A stretch of DNA of 35,691 nucleotides from Gammaproteobacteria bacterium 50_400_T64 (GCA_002162755.1 MAAS01000008.1:1-35691), one strand, 5' to 3'; counted from the first letter of the stretch, positions 1 through 8,247 are shown. Translations and numbers: made by a program. Notes: generated by a model from the letters alone, not told the origin.

Positions 1-227
1 CCCAGCTCCTCGGCCTTCAACATAATCGCCGTTCCATGAGCATCGTCGGCGCAGACGTAGTAACATTCGTGCCCCCGCGCTTTCTGGAAGCGCACCCAGA
101 TATCCGTTTGAATATATTCCACCAGATGACCCAGATGAATCGAGCCGTTGGCATAGGGCAGGGCACTGGTAACGAGAATTTTACGAGGATTGGACGTCGT
201 GTCCGCGGATAAAGTGGTATCAGGCAT
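1..227 (-). CDS. metG: Methionyl-tRNA synthetase, N-terminal fragment
   Basis: Reading the minus strand from the ATG at 227 gives a protein that starts [20 protein letters not shown] and continues with [20 protein letters not shown]. This is the class I aminoacyl-tRNA synthetase start of MetG, with the HIGH-type signature in the form HLGH that binds [18 protein letters not shown] segment follows, also typical of MetG. The enzyme charges initiator and elongator tRNA-Met in the cytoplasm. Only about 75 codons are inside the window; the gene runs off the left edge, so the zinc domain and KMSKS loop are not visible. It is divergent from mrp, with about 90 bases between the starts, an arrangement shared with Pseudomonas. 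Identification is firm. Confidence 0.95.
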   Translation of the reverse strand, partial: MPDTTLSADTTSNPRKILVTSALPYANGSIHLGHLVEYIQTDIWVRFQKARGHECYYVCADDAHGTAIMLKAEEL

Positions 228-316
228 GGGGATAAACAGCTTTTTAGAGTTTGGCGAAGGGGCGCAACTATAGCCGCTTTCGCTTAATTTTTCATTAACG
301 CAGGTGAACAAAAAAC

Positions 317-1144
317 ATGGCAGAAGCAGTGCAGGACAGTGGTTTGGGTAAAGTGAAATACGTGGTTGCAGTAGCATCAGGTAAGGGCGGTGTCGGCAAG
401 TCGACAACGGCGGTTAACCTGGCGCTAGCATTAAAGGATCAAGGCCTTGCCGTCGGTATTCTCGATGCGGATATTTACGGCCCCAGCCTGGCGAAAATGC
501 TCGGCGTTGACGATTCGCGCCAGCCCAAAGTCGTCAACGGCAATGCCTTCGTACCGATTGCAGCTCACGGCTTGCAGTCTATGTCGATGGCCTATTTAAC
601 CACCGATGCCACGCCAATGGTGTGGCGCGGGCCAATGGCCGGTAGTGCGCTGGTACAAATGATGACGCAAACCCTGTGGGGCGAACTCGATGTGTTGATT
701 GTCGATATGCCACCGGGCACGGGCGATATTCAATTGACCCTGTCCCAGAAGGCCCAGGTATCGGGCGCGGTAATTGTTACTACGCCGCAAGACATCGCTC
801 TGCTGGATGCACGCAAGGGCATCGAAATGTTCCGCAAGGTCAGTATCCCCGTACTCGGCGTGGTCGAGAATATGGGCCTGCATATTTGCAGTAGTTGTGG
901 CCACACGGAATCAATATTTGGTGAGGGCGGCGGTGAGAGTATTGCCGAGGAATATCAAACAACACTGCTGGGTTCACTGCCCCTCGATAAACGCATTCGC
1001 GAAGAGGGTGATAAGGGTACGCCGATTTTTGTCACTGATCCCGAGGGTGCTATCGCGTCACACTACCGTACTATTGCTACCGGCTTAATGAAGGCTCTGG
1101 CTGAAACTTCAGTGGCGGCACCGATTATTACGGTCGAAGATTAA
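317..1144 (+). CDS. apbC: Mrp/ApbC (NBP35-type) iron-sulfur cluster carrier ATPase
   Basis: A 275-residue P-loop ATPase that binds and delivers Fe-S clusters to apoproteins in the cytoplasm. The deviant Walker A motif [10 protein letters not shown] lies at residues 21-30, LDADIYGPS at about 49-57, and VDMPPGTGD at about 129-137. The C-terminal CSSC at 191-194 is the CxxC pair that holds a bridging cluster at the dimer interface in this family. E. coli Mrp is about 370 residues because it has an N-terminal MIP18/DUF59 domain; this copy lacks that domain and starts just before the ATPase, a short form that also exists in other bacteria. It lies between metG and dcd. The last 16 bases of the gene, including the stop, are repeated once just downstream. 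Confidence 0.93.
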   Translation: MAEAVQDSGLGKVKYVVAVASGKGGVGKSTTAVNLALALKDQGLAVGILDADIYGPSLAKMLGVDDSRQPKVVNGNAFVPIAAHGLQSMSMAYLTTDATPMVWRGPMAGSALVQMMTQTLWGELDVLIVDMPPGTGDIQLTLSQKAQVSGAVIVTTPQDIALLDARKGIEMFRKVSIPVLGVVENMGLHICSSCGHTESIFGEGGGESIAEEYQTTLLGSLPLDKRIREEGDKGTPIFVTDPEGAIASHYRTIATGLMKALAETSVAAPIITVED

Positions 1145-1164
1145 ATAGTACGGTCGAAGATTAA
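1129..1164 (+). repeat. 16-bp direct repeat across the mrp stop codon
   Basis: The sequence TACGGTCGAAGATTAA occurs at 1129-1144, ending in the mrp stop codon, and again at 1149-1164, with four bases between. It looks like a recent small tandem duplication (20-base period) that copied the last codons and stop of mrp into the spacer before dcd. No function is evident. Confidence 0.85.
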
Positions 1165-1201
1165 GCGTCCCGAAATTAAAAACGAGTGAACAGGAATTTT
1201 T

Positions 1202-1774
1202 ATGAGTATTAAACCGGATAGCTGGATTCGTCGTATGGCCGCTGAACACGGCATGATCGAACCCTTTGAAAGCGAACAGGTGCGCCACCCCGACCCTAAC
1301 GGTGAGCGAGTGATTTCTTACGGTGTGTCGAGCTACGGTTACGATGTGCGCTGTGCCGATGAATTTAAGATTTTCACCAATGTGCACTCGGCCACCGTTG
1401 ACCCGAAAAACTTCGACCCAAAAAGCTTCGTCGATATTCAATCCGACAGCTGCATTATTCCGCCCAACTCCTTTGCCCTGGCACGCACGGTGGAATACTT
1501 TCGCATCCCGCGCAGCGTGTTAACCATTTGCCTGGGTAAATCGACCTATGCTCGCTGCGGTATTATCGTCAACGTCACCCCTCTCGAGCCGGAGTGGGAA
1601 GGGCACGTTACTTTAGAATTTTCTAACACCACCAGTTTGCCAGCGAAGATTTATGCCAACGAAGGTGTTGCGCAAATGCTGTTTTTTGAGGCCGATGAAG
1701 AGTGTGAGACCTCTTATAAGGATAGGGGTGGGAAGTACCAAGGCCAGCAGGGGGTTACGTTGCCTAAGGCTTGA
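1202..1774 (+). CDS. dcd: dCTP deaminase
   Basis: A 190-residue protein, close to the 193 residues of E. coli Dcd. It deaminates dCTP to dUTP, the main source of dUMP for thymidylate synthesis in gammaproteobacteria. Visible family motifs are SYGYDVR at 44-50, [24 protein letters not shown] at about 112-135, with [10 protein letters not shown] following; the Glu in that last motif (about 139) matches the catalytic Glu138 of the E. coli enzyme. The C-terminal [14 protein letters not shown] is the lid over the nucleotide. It starts 57 bases after mrp and is probably co-transcribed with it. No clear intrinsic terminator follows. Bifunctional dCTP deaminase-dUTPase is less likely, given the E. 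coli-like lid and motifs. Confidence 0.95.
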   Translation: MSIKPDSWIRRMAAEHGMIEPFESEQVRHPDPNGERVISYGVSSYGYDVRCADEFKIFTNVHSATVDPKNFDPKSFVDIQSDSCIIPPNSFALARTVEYFRIPRSVLTICLGKSTYARCGIIVNVTPLEPEWEGHVTLEFSNTTSLPAKIYANEGVAQMLFFEADEECETSYKDRGGKYQGQQGVTLPKA

Positions 1775-2134
1775 TTGTTGGGTTGTCGTGAAAGGGTGTG
1801 GATTAATCGAGTCTGATCCGATTCCGTTGATCCGGGAGTGGTTTTTTGGAAACAATGGTGAGTAGGGATCCATGAAGGTATCGTTTTAAAAGTGCTGTGC
1901 GGGCTTGTAGAGCCGGCATGTCTAAGTATTGAGTCGATTAAAGAGAGGCGACAAATAGCTAGGCATACAAGACACATGTTCATTACAAATTGTAAAATAT
2001 TTCGATAATCGCCTCGCTATAGTGTCAGTATTTTTTACACTTCACGCTGTGCTGGTTAGTGCATATAAACATAACGTCTTGTATTTTCTGCGAATATTGT
2101 TAGTGGCATAGTATGTGCATTTTTAATTTTACTT
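1775..2134. other. Gene-less spacer between dcd and the PEP-CTERM gene
   Basis: About 360 bases without a credible gene; short open frames here have no recognisable product. The right half (from about 1920) is AT-rich and must hold the promoter of the next gene, but I could not find a -35/-10 pair with good spacing. A perfect 13-base dyad, TTACAA-A-TTGTAA, sits at 1983-1995 and is listed separately. No strong terminator for dcd was seen. Confidence 0.6.
1983..1995. promoter_or_regulatory. Perfect 13-bp palindrome, possible operator
   Basis: TTACAA, a central A, then TTGTAA form a perfect dyad about 165 bases before the PEP-CTERM start, in an AT-rich stretch. Its size and symmetry fit a dimeric regulator site, but the dyad is AT-rich, so chance is possible and I cannot name a cognate regulator. 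Confidence 0.3.
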
Positions 2135-2158
2135 ATGTTTTATATGAAGGAGATTACT

Positions 2159-2974
2159 TTGAAGAAGTTATTATCAACTCTATTTGCCTTAACAAGCATA
2201 GTGTTAGCAAGCTCTACTCAGGCTGGTGTCATCCTATACGCGCAAGATTACGCCCCTGGTGACGACAATATTGCCGGTGTGTTAGCAGGTGACGGTCACA
2301 CGGTCACATCACTATTAGGTGGTTACAACTCAAGCACTGACATTAACTCTGATCTTACCAGTGGGTTGAGTGGTTACGATGCGGTTTTCTGGAATGCAAC
2401 TGCTAATGGATATGGTGCAACTCATGCGGCGGCTCAATTTACTAACCTGCTATCTTATGTAAATGGTGGTGGCAGTGTGTTTGTTACTGGTTATGACACT
2501 ATAGCCTCTCCCTCTGACCCAAACCTCATAAACTTTGTAGGCGGAAGCTCGAGTACTGATTTTGGTGGTTCACGTGACCCCCTCGCAGTCACGGGAGCAA
2601 ATAGCCTCTCTACAGGTCTAATAGATATCATAGGAGAGACCCCTACAGGATCATATGGCGATTGGGATACTTTGTATGGCCTAAGTGGAGACACCACTTG
2701 TGTTGCAGCTGGTAGTGGTGGGGGTTGTCAGTGGTCGTTACGTAATTACGGCGCTGGTCAGATCGCTTATATCTCCGCAGGTGCTTCTCTTACCAGTGTT
2801 GAAACTGCGTGGACGAACACGTCTGTTGGTGGTGCGGGTGCCTACAATGCTGCATTACGCAATTTTGCATATAATGCGACTGGCAGCACAAGTGTTCCAG
2901 AACCATCATCTTTAGCATTATTAGGTCTGGGTTTAGCAAGCTTAGCCTTTAAAAGGAAAAGAAAAACGGTTTAG
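2159..2974 (+). CDS. Secreted PEP-CTERM sorting-domain protein with GATase1/ThuA-like fold
   Basis: The start is probably the TTG at 2159: a strong ribosome site GAAGGAG (2146-2152) lies six bases before it, and the protein then begins with a clean signal peptide, MKKLLSTLFALTSIVLASST, cut near TQA-G. In-frame ATGs at 2135 and 2144 are upstream of that ribosome site. The mature part (ILYAQDY, then GHTVTSL, YDAVFWN, and YVNGGGSVFVTGYD) alternates strands and helices like a ThuA or class I amidotransferase-like Rossmann domain; this fold call is inference and no catalytic triad is clear. The C-terminus is a textbook PEP-CTERM tail: VPEP, a hydrophobic helix, then KRKRK. Such proteins are processed by an exosortase that must be encoded elsewhere. 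It stands alone, with its own terminator. Confidence 0.85.
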   Translation: MKKLLSTLFALTSIVLASSTQAGVILYAQDYAPGDDNIAGVLAGDGHTVTSLLGGYNSSTDINSDLTSGLSGYDAVFWNATANGYGATHAAAQFTNLLSYVNGGGSVFVTGYDTIASPSDPNLINFVGGSSSTDFGGSRDPLAVTGANSLSTGLIDIIGETPTGSYGDWDTLYGLSGDTTCVAAGSGGGCQWSLRNYGAGQIAYISAGASLTSVETAWTNTSVGGAGAYNAALRNFAYNATGSTSVPEPSSLALLGLGLASLAFKRKRKTV

Positions 2975-2996
2975 TTTATTACTTTAAATACCCAAG

Positions 2997-3023
2997 AGCC
3001 TCGATGTAAATCGGGGCTTTTTT
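2997..3023 (+). terminator. Rho-independent terminator of the PEP-CTERM gene
   Basis: AGCCTCGAT (2997-3005), loop GTAA, then ATCGGGGCT (3010-3018) form a nine-pair stem with one G-T wobble, followed directly by a run of T. It begins 22 bases after the stop codon. Confidence 0.88.
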
Positions 3024-3165
3024 ATTTGAGGTAATTGGGGAAAACCACGTTTTACCTGCATTATTATTAATGGGCCGACCAATCACAGGCTTATAGGGAA
3101 GGCCCCGTCGAGTTTAATCGACTTTAGCCCAGGTTATTTTACTCTGGGGTTTTAGCCTCTTTGAT
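3024..3165. other. Non-coding stretch with short dyads
   Basis: No gene is visible. Two small inverted repeats are present: GTCGA-GTTTAA-TCGAC (about 3108-3123) and CCCAG with CTGGG about ten bases apart (about 3128-3147), the latter followed by GTTTT, so it could be a weak plus-strand terminator. Confidence 0.4.
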
Positions 3166-3542
3166 TTACTCTAAGGCTTTCTCGAAACGGTAAAAATTAT
3201 CTAGCTCTAGCCCCGTGATATTGGCTGCATAATGTACTTTATGAGTAACCAAGACATTCGTAAAACCAAATATCTTGCCACGTATTGGTTTAGCATTCTG
3301 GTAATCCATTAGTACAGACCAGACCACTTTCGAGTTTTCAAACTCGAATGCGCTGTCACCGATTAGGTCTCGCACTGCTTCACAAAATGAATTTTGTAAC
3401 GCTTACCGGTGAGCGCCCAGACTGTTTCGGCCAATACAGCATCTGTAATCAATACGGGCATTTTGCCCTCGATGATTGATCTGGCGTTCTTGTACTGAGT
3501 GGAATCGCTGATTGTTTTATTGGGGCTAGTGTCTTTTGGCAT
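3166..3542 (-). pseudogene. Decayed VapC-like PIN-domain toxin gene
   Basis: Two adjacent minus-strand frames together read as one PIN-domain protein. Frame A (ATG at 3542, stop at 3363-3365; 59 residues) contains ARSIIEGKMPVLITDAVLAE followed by TVWALTGKRYK, the VapC core with the conserved acidic Glu and the VW motif. Frame B (from about 3375 to 3166) continues with VRDLIGDSAFEFENSKVVWS, a VLMDYQNAKP helix, and ends FYRFEKALE, matching the family's usual Y-TFD-K tail. The frames differ by one base, so a single indel splits the gene near 3365-3375. The usual first segment with DTNVLVR is missing, and the normally acidic FADALI segment reads FTNVLV. No antitoxin is visible beside it. Family assignment is from motif memory; loss of function is inferred from the frameshift and lost acidic residues. 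Confidence 0.6.
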
Positions 3543-3632
3543 TTGAGCCGCAGCACCCGATTTTTTCTTGATGATGTTGAGCTGCTTGCCCTGATGAGGT
3601 TGATAAAGGGTCGTTTGCTAATTACGGATCAT

Positions 3633-3680
3633 AAAAAAAGCCCTCCGCAATCTATCGCTGATAGAGTCGAGAGGGCGCTT
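3633..3680 (-). terminator. Terminator of the DUF1538/PII/CBS operon
   Basis: Read on the minus strand, GCCCTC (from 3676) and GAGGGC (to 3640) bracket an inner stem CTATC-AGC-GATAG (3664-3652), followed by seven T residues (3639-3633). It lies about 70 bases after the stop of the CBS gene. The plus-strand copy ends in GCTTTT and could also work weakly in the other direction. Confidence 0.75.
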
Positions 3681-3748
3681 TTAACACCGAGAATCGTTAC
3701 TGTATTCGGGTTTGTATCTGAGCCGAGTCAGCGAACTCCAACAAGCTG

Positions 3749-4153
3749 TTAATCAATCAGCTCACACAGCCCATCAAAAACCAACTCGTTGTAACTGACG
3801 ATGCCGAGTACTTTGCCGTCGACAACCACGGGTGCATTCGATAAACCAAAACGGCTAAACAGTCGCGCACAGTAGCGTACGTCTAACTCAGGCTCAACAG
3901 GAATGACCGGTTTGGACATGATCTCGTAAACATTCACCCGCTCGGGGGCTTTATCTTTTGCCAGTACTTTTTTTACAATATCTGAAAGCAGAAGAATACC
4001 TATTGCATCATGCGGGTGGCGTTTTTTGACAATAACCACTTCGGCTTTGCTTTCTTTCATTGCATCAAGGGCCTGTTTAATGGTGGCCGAGCCATCAAGC
4101 TCCAGGTGACGTTCGTGCATAACATCGCGGACGAGAATGGTCTTTTTATTCAT
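3749..4153 (-). CDS. CBS-pair protein of the DUF1538 operon
   Basis: A 134-residue soluble protein made almost only of two CBS motifs. The first covers about 7-65 (VRDVMHERHLEL to GILLLSDIVKKVL), the second about 75-130 (VYEIMSKPVIPVEPEL to VLGIVSYNELV). Each has the VMxxxxxxV and GIVS/D elements of the family. Stand-alone CBS pairs usually bind adenine nucleotides (AMP, ATP, SAM) and switch a partner protein. It is the last gene of a minus-strand operon and overlaps the stop of the PII-like gene by one base (TAATG), so translation is probably coupled. Its likely role is to sense energy or nucleotide state for the membrane proteins upstream; this is inference from context. Confidence 0.85.
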   Translation of the reverse strand: MNKKTILVRDVMHERHLELDGSATIKQALDAMKESKAEVVIVKKRHPHDAIGILLLSDIVKKVLAKDKAPERVNVYEIMSKPVIPVEPELDVRYCARLFSRFGLSNAPVVVDGKVLGIVSYNELVFDGLCELID

Positions 4154-4503
4154 TACAAAAGTTCCTCTACGGAGTGGCTGATTTCTTCTGCCTGGTGGGC
4201 GACACCAATGGCGTCCTCGACATCGATTTGTACGGCAATGCCAGTGCCGGGTTTGTCATCAAATTCACCCACGCGGCCGATTTCTTCGAGGATGCGGCGG
4301 CTGAGGTGCTCTTCAACCAGCAGTAAAATAACGTCTCGCTGAGTTGCCAGCGACAGACCGAAAAAAGTTTTACTCTTTTTCAGACCTTCACCCCGGGCAT
4401 TACTGATAACGGTGGCACCGGTGGCACCTGCTTCTCGAGCGGCCGCCATCACGGCATCTGTTTTATCATCTTCTACAAAGACAGTAATCATTTTAAAGTG
4501 CAT
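4153..4503 (-). CDS. PII-like signal transduction protein
   Basis: A 116-residue protein with the ferredoxin-like beta-alpha-beta pattern of the PII superfamily: MITVFVEDDKTDAVMAAARE (5-24), AGATGATVISNARGEG (25-40) leading into a T-loop-like segment around 36-56, VILLLVEEHLSRRILEEIGR (58-77), and the GTGIAVQIDVEDAIGV strand (86-101). It has no Tyr at the GlnB uridylylation position, so it is not classical GlnB/GlnK. A ribosome site GAGGTG precedes the ATG at 4503; Met5 is a weaker alternative. It lies between a DUF1538 gene and a CBS gene. PII trimers often dock on membrane transporters, so it may gate the DUF1538 proteins; the ligand is unknown. Confidence 0.8.
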   Translation of the reverse strand: MHFKMITVFVEDDKTDAVMAAAREAGATGATVISNARGEGLKKSKTFFGLSLATQRDVILLLVEEHLSRRILEEIGRVGEFDDKPGTGIAVQIDVEDAIGVAHQAEEISHSVEELL

Positions 4504-4521
4504 TTTTCACCTCAGGGTAAG

Positions 4522-5325
4522 TTACTTATCCGTATTTTTCTGGTTGGTTTTAGTGCCAAAATTTGCCTTTAGTTCAGACAGCTGGGCATAGGCCATAACA
4601 GAGATAATAGGTAATAGGCTAGCAAAGGCAATTAGGCCAAAGCCGTCAATCAGGGGGTTTCTGCCGGGTACGTTTTCCGATAATCCCAAGCCCAATGCAG
4701 CAACCAGTGGCACGGTGACGGTTGATGTGGTGACACCGCCGGAGTCGTAGGCCAGAGGGACGATCAGTTTCGGGGCGACCATGGTTTGCATCACCACGAT
4801 GATGTAGCCGCCGATAATGTACCAGTGGATGGGGTCGCCGACCACAATGCGGTAGCAGCCCAGTGAAATACCAACGGCAACGCCAATCGCCACGGCAATG
4901 CGTAAGCCCCAAACACCAATGGCACCACCGCTAACTTCATTGGCTTTTATCGCAACAGCCATTAACGAGGGCTCGGCAATAGTGGTGCTGAAGCCGATAC
5001 TAAAGGCAAACAGGTAAACCCAGTAGTAATCTCGCCAGTTGACCTCAGTGAGTAGACCTTGGCTAGATTGTGCAGCTTGAATGAATGCGGGGTCGGTAAG
5101 CTGTTCCGCCATGACTCGCCCGAGTGGGAAGAGGCACCATTCGAGCCCCAGCAAAAAGAAAGACAGGCCAATTAATACCCACACAAAACCGATTAATACC
5201 TCAGCAAGATTGGCGGGTTTTTTACGAATAACAAAAAACTGAAAGCCAAAAATGATCACCGCAATGGGCACCACATCAATAACGGTGGATAGCAGGGTGT
5301 TGAGCAGTTCCGTCAAAATATTCAT
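4522..5325 (-). CDS. DUF1538 integral membrane protein, second copy
   Basis: A 267-residue membrane protein with about seven hydrophobic segments. Residues 112-120 read FSTTIAEPS, followed by [14 protein letters not shown]; residues 193-207 read [15 protein letters not shown], then [20 protein letters not shown] (221-240). The upstream gene carries the same three motifs, so the two are paralogues. The family is annotated only as DUF1538. The polar Ser/Thr/Gly-rich stretch inside hydrophobic surroundings suggests a substrate or ion path, so a transporter or channel is a reasonable inference, not a fact. It overlaps the upstream copy by four bases (ATGA) and is followed 18 bases later by the PII-like gene. 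The charged C-terminal tail (about 250-267) is cytoplasmic-looking and absent from the other copy. Confidence 0.85.
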   Translation of the reverse strand: MNILTELLNTLLSTVIDVVPIAVIIFGFQFFVIRKKPANLAEVLIGFVWVLIGLSFFLLGLEWCLFPLGRVMAEQLTDPAFIQAAQSSQGLLTEVNWRDYYWVYLFAFSIGFSTTIAEPSLMAVAIKANEVSGGAIGVWGLRIAVAIGVAVGISLGCYRIVVGDPIHWYIIGGYIIVVMQTMVAPKLIVPLAYDSGGVTTSTVTVPLVAALGLGLSENVPGRNPLIDGFGLIAFASLLPIISVMAYAQLSELKANFGTKTNQKNTDK

Positions 5326-6059
5326 GAAATGACCATGCCGTAGGCCATGACAAAAATAATCGGCGTTAAAGAGGCGAAGGCGATGAGGCCAAAGCCATCA
5401 ATCATAGGGTTGCGCCCCTGAATTGACGACGCCAGGCCAACGCCGAGGGCAGTGACCAGCGGTACGGTGATGGTTGATGTGGTAACACCGCCGGAGTCGT
5501 AGGCAATGCCGATGATTTCTTCCGGGGCAAAGAAGGTCATGGTCACCACGAGCACGTAACCACCGATAATCATCCACTGAATGGGCCAGCCTTTAAGGAT
5601 GCGCATAACGCCAATCACAATGGCCAGGCCCACAGAAAAGGCCACGGTAAAGCGTAAGCCTGTGGCGTACTGTGCTTTAGCGGCGGCGCTTGATCCGATC
5701 ATCTGCCCGGTAGCGGCGACGTTGGCGGCTTCTTCAGCAACGGCAATTAGGGCGGGTTCGGCGACGGTGGTACCAAAACCCAGACAAAAGGCAAAAGTCA
5801 GCAGCCAAAATGCACTGCCCTTGCGAGCAAAGGCGTGGGCCATGGATTCGCCAATGGGGAATAAACCCTGTTCCAGACCGTGAATGAAAAAGGTTAAACC
5901 CAGTACGACAAAGATCAGTCCGAGGATGAGTTGGGCAACATTCGGTAAGGGCTGCTGTAGCACAAAATACTGAAAAAACAGAATCACTAGCACGATGGGC
6001 AGTAAATCACGCAGGCTGCCGAGCATGGCATTGAGGAGTTTTTTGATGGTGTCTTTCAA
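5322..6059 (-). CDS. DUF1538 integral membrane protein, first copy
   Basis: A 245-residue protein with hydrophobic segments near 19-34, 41-61, 83-107, 134-153, 160-178, 187-210 and 222-243. Signature motifs are [17 protein letters not shown] (95-111), [20 protein letters not shown] (186-205) and [20 protein letters not shown] (215-234), shared with the next gene. The start is a TTG at 6059, with AAGG about ten bases upstream; an ATG at codon 12 is the alternative. It is the first gene of the four-gene minus-strand operon. As I recall, some relatives carry two DUF1538 units in one chain, so here the halves may form a heterodimer. Function is unknown; transport is inferred from topology and from the PII-like and CBS partners. 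Confidence 0.85.
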   Translation of the reverse strand: MKDTIKKLLNAMLGSLRDLLPIVLVILFFQYFVLQQPLPNVAQLILGLIFVVLGLTFFIHGLEQGLFPIGESMAHAFARKGSAFWLLTFAFCLGFGTTVAEPALIAVAEEAANVAATGQMIGSSAAAKAQYATGLRFTVAFSVGLAIVIGVMRILKGWPIQWMIIGGYVLVVTMTFFAPEEIIGIAYDSGGVTTSTITVPLVTALGVGLASSIQGRNPMIDGFGLIAFASLTPIIFVMAYGMVIS

Positions 6060-6237
6060 GTACAGAGGGCCTTATCTAAAGCGCTTATGTGGCAACGCAG
6101 ATCGTGTATTTTAATCCCGGAAATTGACGAAATGATGACTCTTTTAAAATGCTGCAAGTTGAAACGCAAGAATGCCGAAAATGAATCGTATAGGCAATGA
6201 TATAAGACAGTTTTCGCTCACACTGTCGACCTGCACA
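6060..6237. other. Spacer between modC and the DUF1538 operon
   Basis: A 178-base non-coding stretch that must contain the minus-strand promoter of the DUF1538 operon and the 3' end of the mod transcript. No promoter with convincing boxes was found. Confidence 0.4.
6200..6227 (-). terminator. Possible weak terminator after modC
   Basis: On the minus strand GACAGT (6227-6222) and ACTGTC (6211-6206) form a six-pair stem with a ten-base loop, followed by TTATAT. It lies about 11 bases after the modC stop. The stem is short and the T tract is interrupted. Confidence 0.3.
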
Positions 6238-7332
6238 CTATTTCATCAAGGCGACACTTTTGACCTGGGCATAAACGTTTTTGCCAACTTCTATTTTTAA
6301 GAGGTGGACGGAGCGACGGGTAATACGCGATAGGAGGTGTTGGCCGCCAATCTCGCAGCGCACGAGCATTTGCGATGGGTCGCGGTCGGGGTCGATACTG
6401 ACCACCTTCACGGGGAAGCTATTGCTGATACTGATTTGTTGAGGCTGAACTAAAGCCAGGCTGACGTCTCGAGCGCAGATGCGCAGACGGGCTTTATGAC
6501 CGAGGGGCAGGCCATTGTAGGACACCGATACCTGCGCGTGGTCGAAAGCCAGGCTGGTGAGGTGAAACTCTTTATCGTGGCCGATCACGTTGGCCTCAAG
6601 CACAGCAGCGGCATCTTCGAAGTGGGATATCGCCAGCAAGGGATCAGTGAGTAGGGTGTTGAGTTCACCGGCGGCAACGACTCGGCCCTGTTCCAGCAGG
6701 ATCAAATAATCGGCCAGTTGTTGCACTTCTTCCGGTGAGTGGCTGACATAGAGAACGGGGATACTCAGCTCGCGGCAGAGGCTTTCGAGGTAGGGCAGTA
6801 TTTCGGCCTTACCGTTGGCATCGAGACTGGCCAGGGGTTCGTCCATTAGCAGCAGTTGGGGGCTAGTGAGCAGGGCGCGGGCAATGGCCACACGCTGGCG
6901 CTGGCCGCCGGATAATTGCTGCGGTTGATGTTCGAGTAAGGCTTCGAGCCCTAGCCAGGTGGTGACATCGTCAAAGTGAATTTTGCGTTGGTCTTTGGCG
7001 ATACGCCGCCAGCCGTAGGCCATGTTCTCGCGCACGTTGAGGTGGGGGAAGAGGCTGGCCTCCTGAAACACATAGGCCATGGGGCGGCGGTGCACGGCAA
7101 GGCTTTTATGCGCGTCGTGCCAGCACTGGCCATTGATTGTAAAGTGGGCGCTGTCGGGTTTTTCCAGTCCGGCAATGCAACGTAACAGGGTGGTTTTGCC
7201 GGAGCCAGAGGGGCCAAAAATGGCGCTTACCCCTTTACCGGGGGCTGCAAAGTTGATGTCTAGCTCAAAGTCTTTGCGCTTGAGCTCGAAGCGAGCATCT
7301 ATACGCTGCTCGACGGGGAAGTTATCGTCCAT
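6238..7332 (-). CDS. modC: Molybdate ABC transporter ATP-binding protein
   Basis: A 364-residue ABC ATPase, close to the usual ModC length of about 350-360. Walker A is GPSGSGKT at 40-47, the Q-loop Gln lies in AYVFQEASLFPHL (86-98), the signature is LSGGQRQRVAIARALL (140-155), and Walker B is LLLMDEPLASLD (160-171). The C-terminal 290-360 region, with VRCEIGGQHLLSRITRRSVH and YAQVKSVAL, is the Mop/TOBE domain that binds molybdate in ModC. The protein energises molybdate (or tungstate) import from the inner face of the membrane. It begins 11 bases after modB, so the two are one operon. A sulfate or iron importer is less likely because of the Mop-type tail and pairing with a ModB-like permease. 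Confidence 0.9.
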   Translation of the reverse strand: MDDNFPVEQRIDARFELKRKDFELDINFAAPGKGVSAIFGPSGSGKTTLLRCIAGLEKPDSAHFTINGQCWHDAHKSLAVHRRPMAYVFQEASLFPHLNVRENMAYGWRRIAKDQRKIHFDDVTTWLGLEALLEHQPQQLSGGQRQRVAIARALLTSPQLLLMDEPLASLDANGKAEILPYLESLCRELSIPVLYVSHSPEEVQQLADYLILLEQGRVVAAGELNTLLTDPLLAISHFEDAAAVLEANVIGHDKEFHLTSLAFDHAQVSVSYNGLPLGHKARLRICARDVSLALVQPQQISISNSFPVKVVSIDPDRDPSQMLVRCEIGGQHLLSRITRRSVHLLKIEVGKNVYAQVKSVALMK

Positions 7333-7343
7333 TGATCATCCTG

Positions 7344-8027
7344 TTATACCCGCTCAAGAGGGCGCTGGCCGGTGCGCCAGTACAGGGTGAGTAGAACAAG
7401 AAACGAAAAGCCCAGCATGCCAGCGGCGAGAACATGGGCTGCCGCGTATTCGTAAGATTCAACATGATCAAAGATAGCGACCGATAACACCTGTGTTTGA
7501 CCGGGGATATTGCCGCCTATCATCAGCACAACACCAAACTCTCCTAACGTGTGGGCAAAGCCCAGCACAGCGCCGGTGATTAAGCCGGGCTTTGCTAGCG
7601 GTAGGGCGACGCTGATAAAGCGATCCCAGGGAGAGGCACGTAAGGTGGCGGCGACTTCCAGAGGTCGTTTGCCAATAGCAGCAAAGGCATTTTGGATGGG
7701 CTGCACGGCAAAGGGCAGGGAATAGATCACCGAGGCAATCACCAGTCCGCTAAAGGTGAAAGGCAGCACGCCAATGCCCAGGCTTTCTGTGAGTTGCCCA
7801 ACCCAGCCCTTTGGCCCGAGTAGTAGTAGTAAATAAAAACCGAGTACCGTCGGCGGCAGAACGAGAGGCAGGGCAACCAGTGCGTTGATCACCTGTCGGT
7901 AGCGCCAGCGCGTGTTCGCCAGCCACCAGGCCAGGGGCGTCGCCACGCAAAGCAGCAGCAATGTAGTGATGCTGGCTAGCTTCAGGGTGAGCCATACGGG
8001 TTGCAGGTCAAGTTGAGATAAATCCAT
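7344..8027 (-). CDS. modB: Molybdate ABC transporter permease
   Basis: A 227-residue inner-membrane permease, the usual ModB size. It has about five to six hydrophobic spans, the [19 protein letters not shown] segment typical of ModB, and the EAA loop ([25 protein letters not shown]) that docks on Mod[21 protein letters not shown] is another ModB hallmark. It is first in the modBC operon. The periplasmic molybdate-binding protein gene modA is normally just upstream, but the 255 bases before modB contain no such gene, so modA must be elsewhere or missing. Confidence 0.92.
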   Translation of the reverse strand: MDLSQLDLQPVWLTLKLASITTLLLLCVATPLAWWLANTRWRYRQVINALVALPLVLPPTVLGFYLLLLLGPKGWVGQLTESLGIGVLPFTFSGLVIASVIYSLPFAVQPIQNAFAAIGKRPLEVAATLRASPWDRFISVALPLAKPGLITGAVLGFAHTLGEFGVVLMIGGNIPGQTQVLSVAIFDHVESYEYAAAHVLAAGMLGFSFLVLLTLYWRTGQRPLERV

Positions 8028-8207
8028 GGCCGCTATTTTGTCAGTTCTTTACTGATTTTGTTAGCGTTAGCTGTGTGAGGGCCGGGCGTATTAAGGGAAG
8101 GGTATGCGGGTAGAGTTTGCGAAGGTTGAGTTTATGCGGGGAGGATTAATAAGGAGAGAGCTGTTGAGGGCTGATTGATGGGGTGCTGCTGGTGGGACTC
8201 GATGATG

Positions 8208-8231
8208 GAGGGCTGATCAACAGCCCTCTTT
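8208..8231. terminator. GC-rich hairpin after rmf
   Basis: GAGGGCTG (8208-8215), loop ATCAA, CAGCCCTC (8221-8228): a perfect eight-pair stem. Only TTTA follows on the plus strand and no T run on the minus strand. A second copy of GAGGGCTGAT lies at about 8166-8175, so an alternative longer pairing is possible. It probably stops rmf readthrough or stabilises a 3' end. Confidence 0.4.
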
Positions 8232-8247
8232 AGTCACGACACAGTTA

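Noticed and set aside
1714-1983. 89-residue minus-strand frame after dcd
   Set aside because: It overlaps the dcd 3' end antisense, is rich in His/Ser/Thr/Pro without pattern, and has no ribosome site that I can see.
3543-3752. 69-residue plus-strand frame
   Set aside because: It runs through the bidirectional terminator hairpin and the end of the CBS gene and has no domain.
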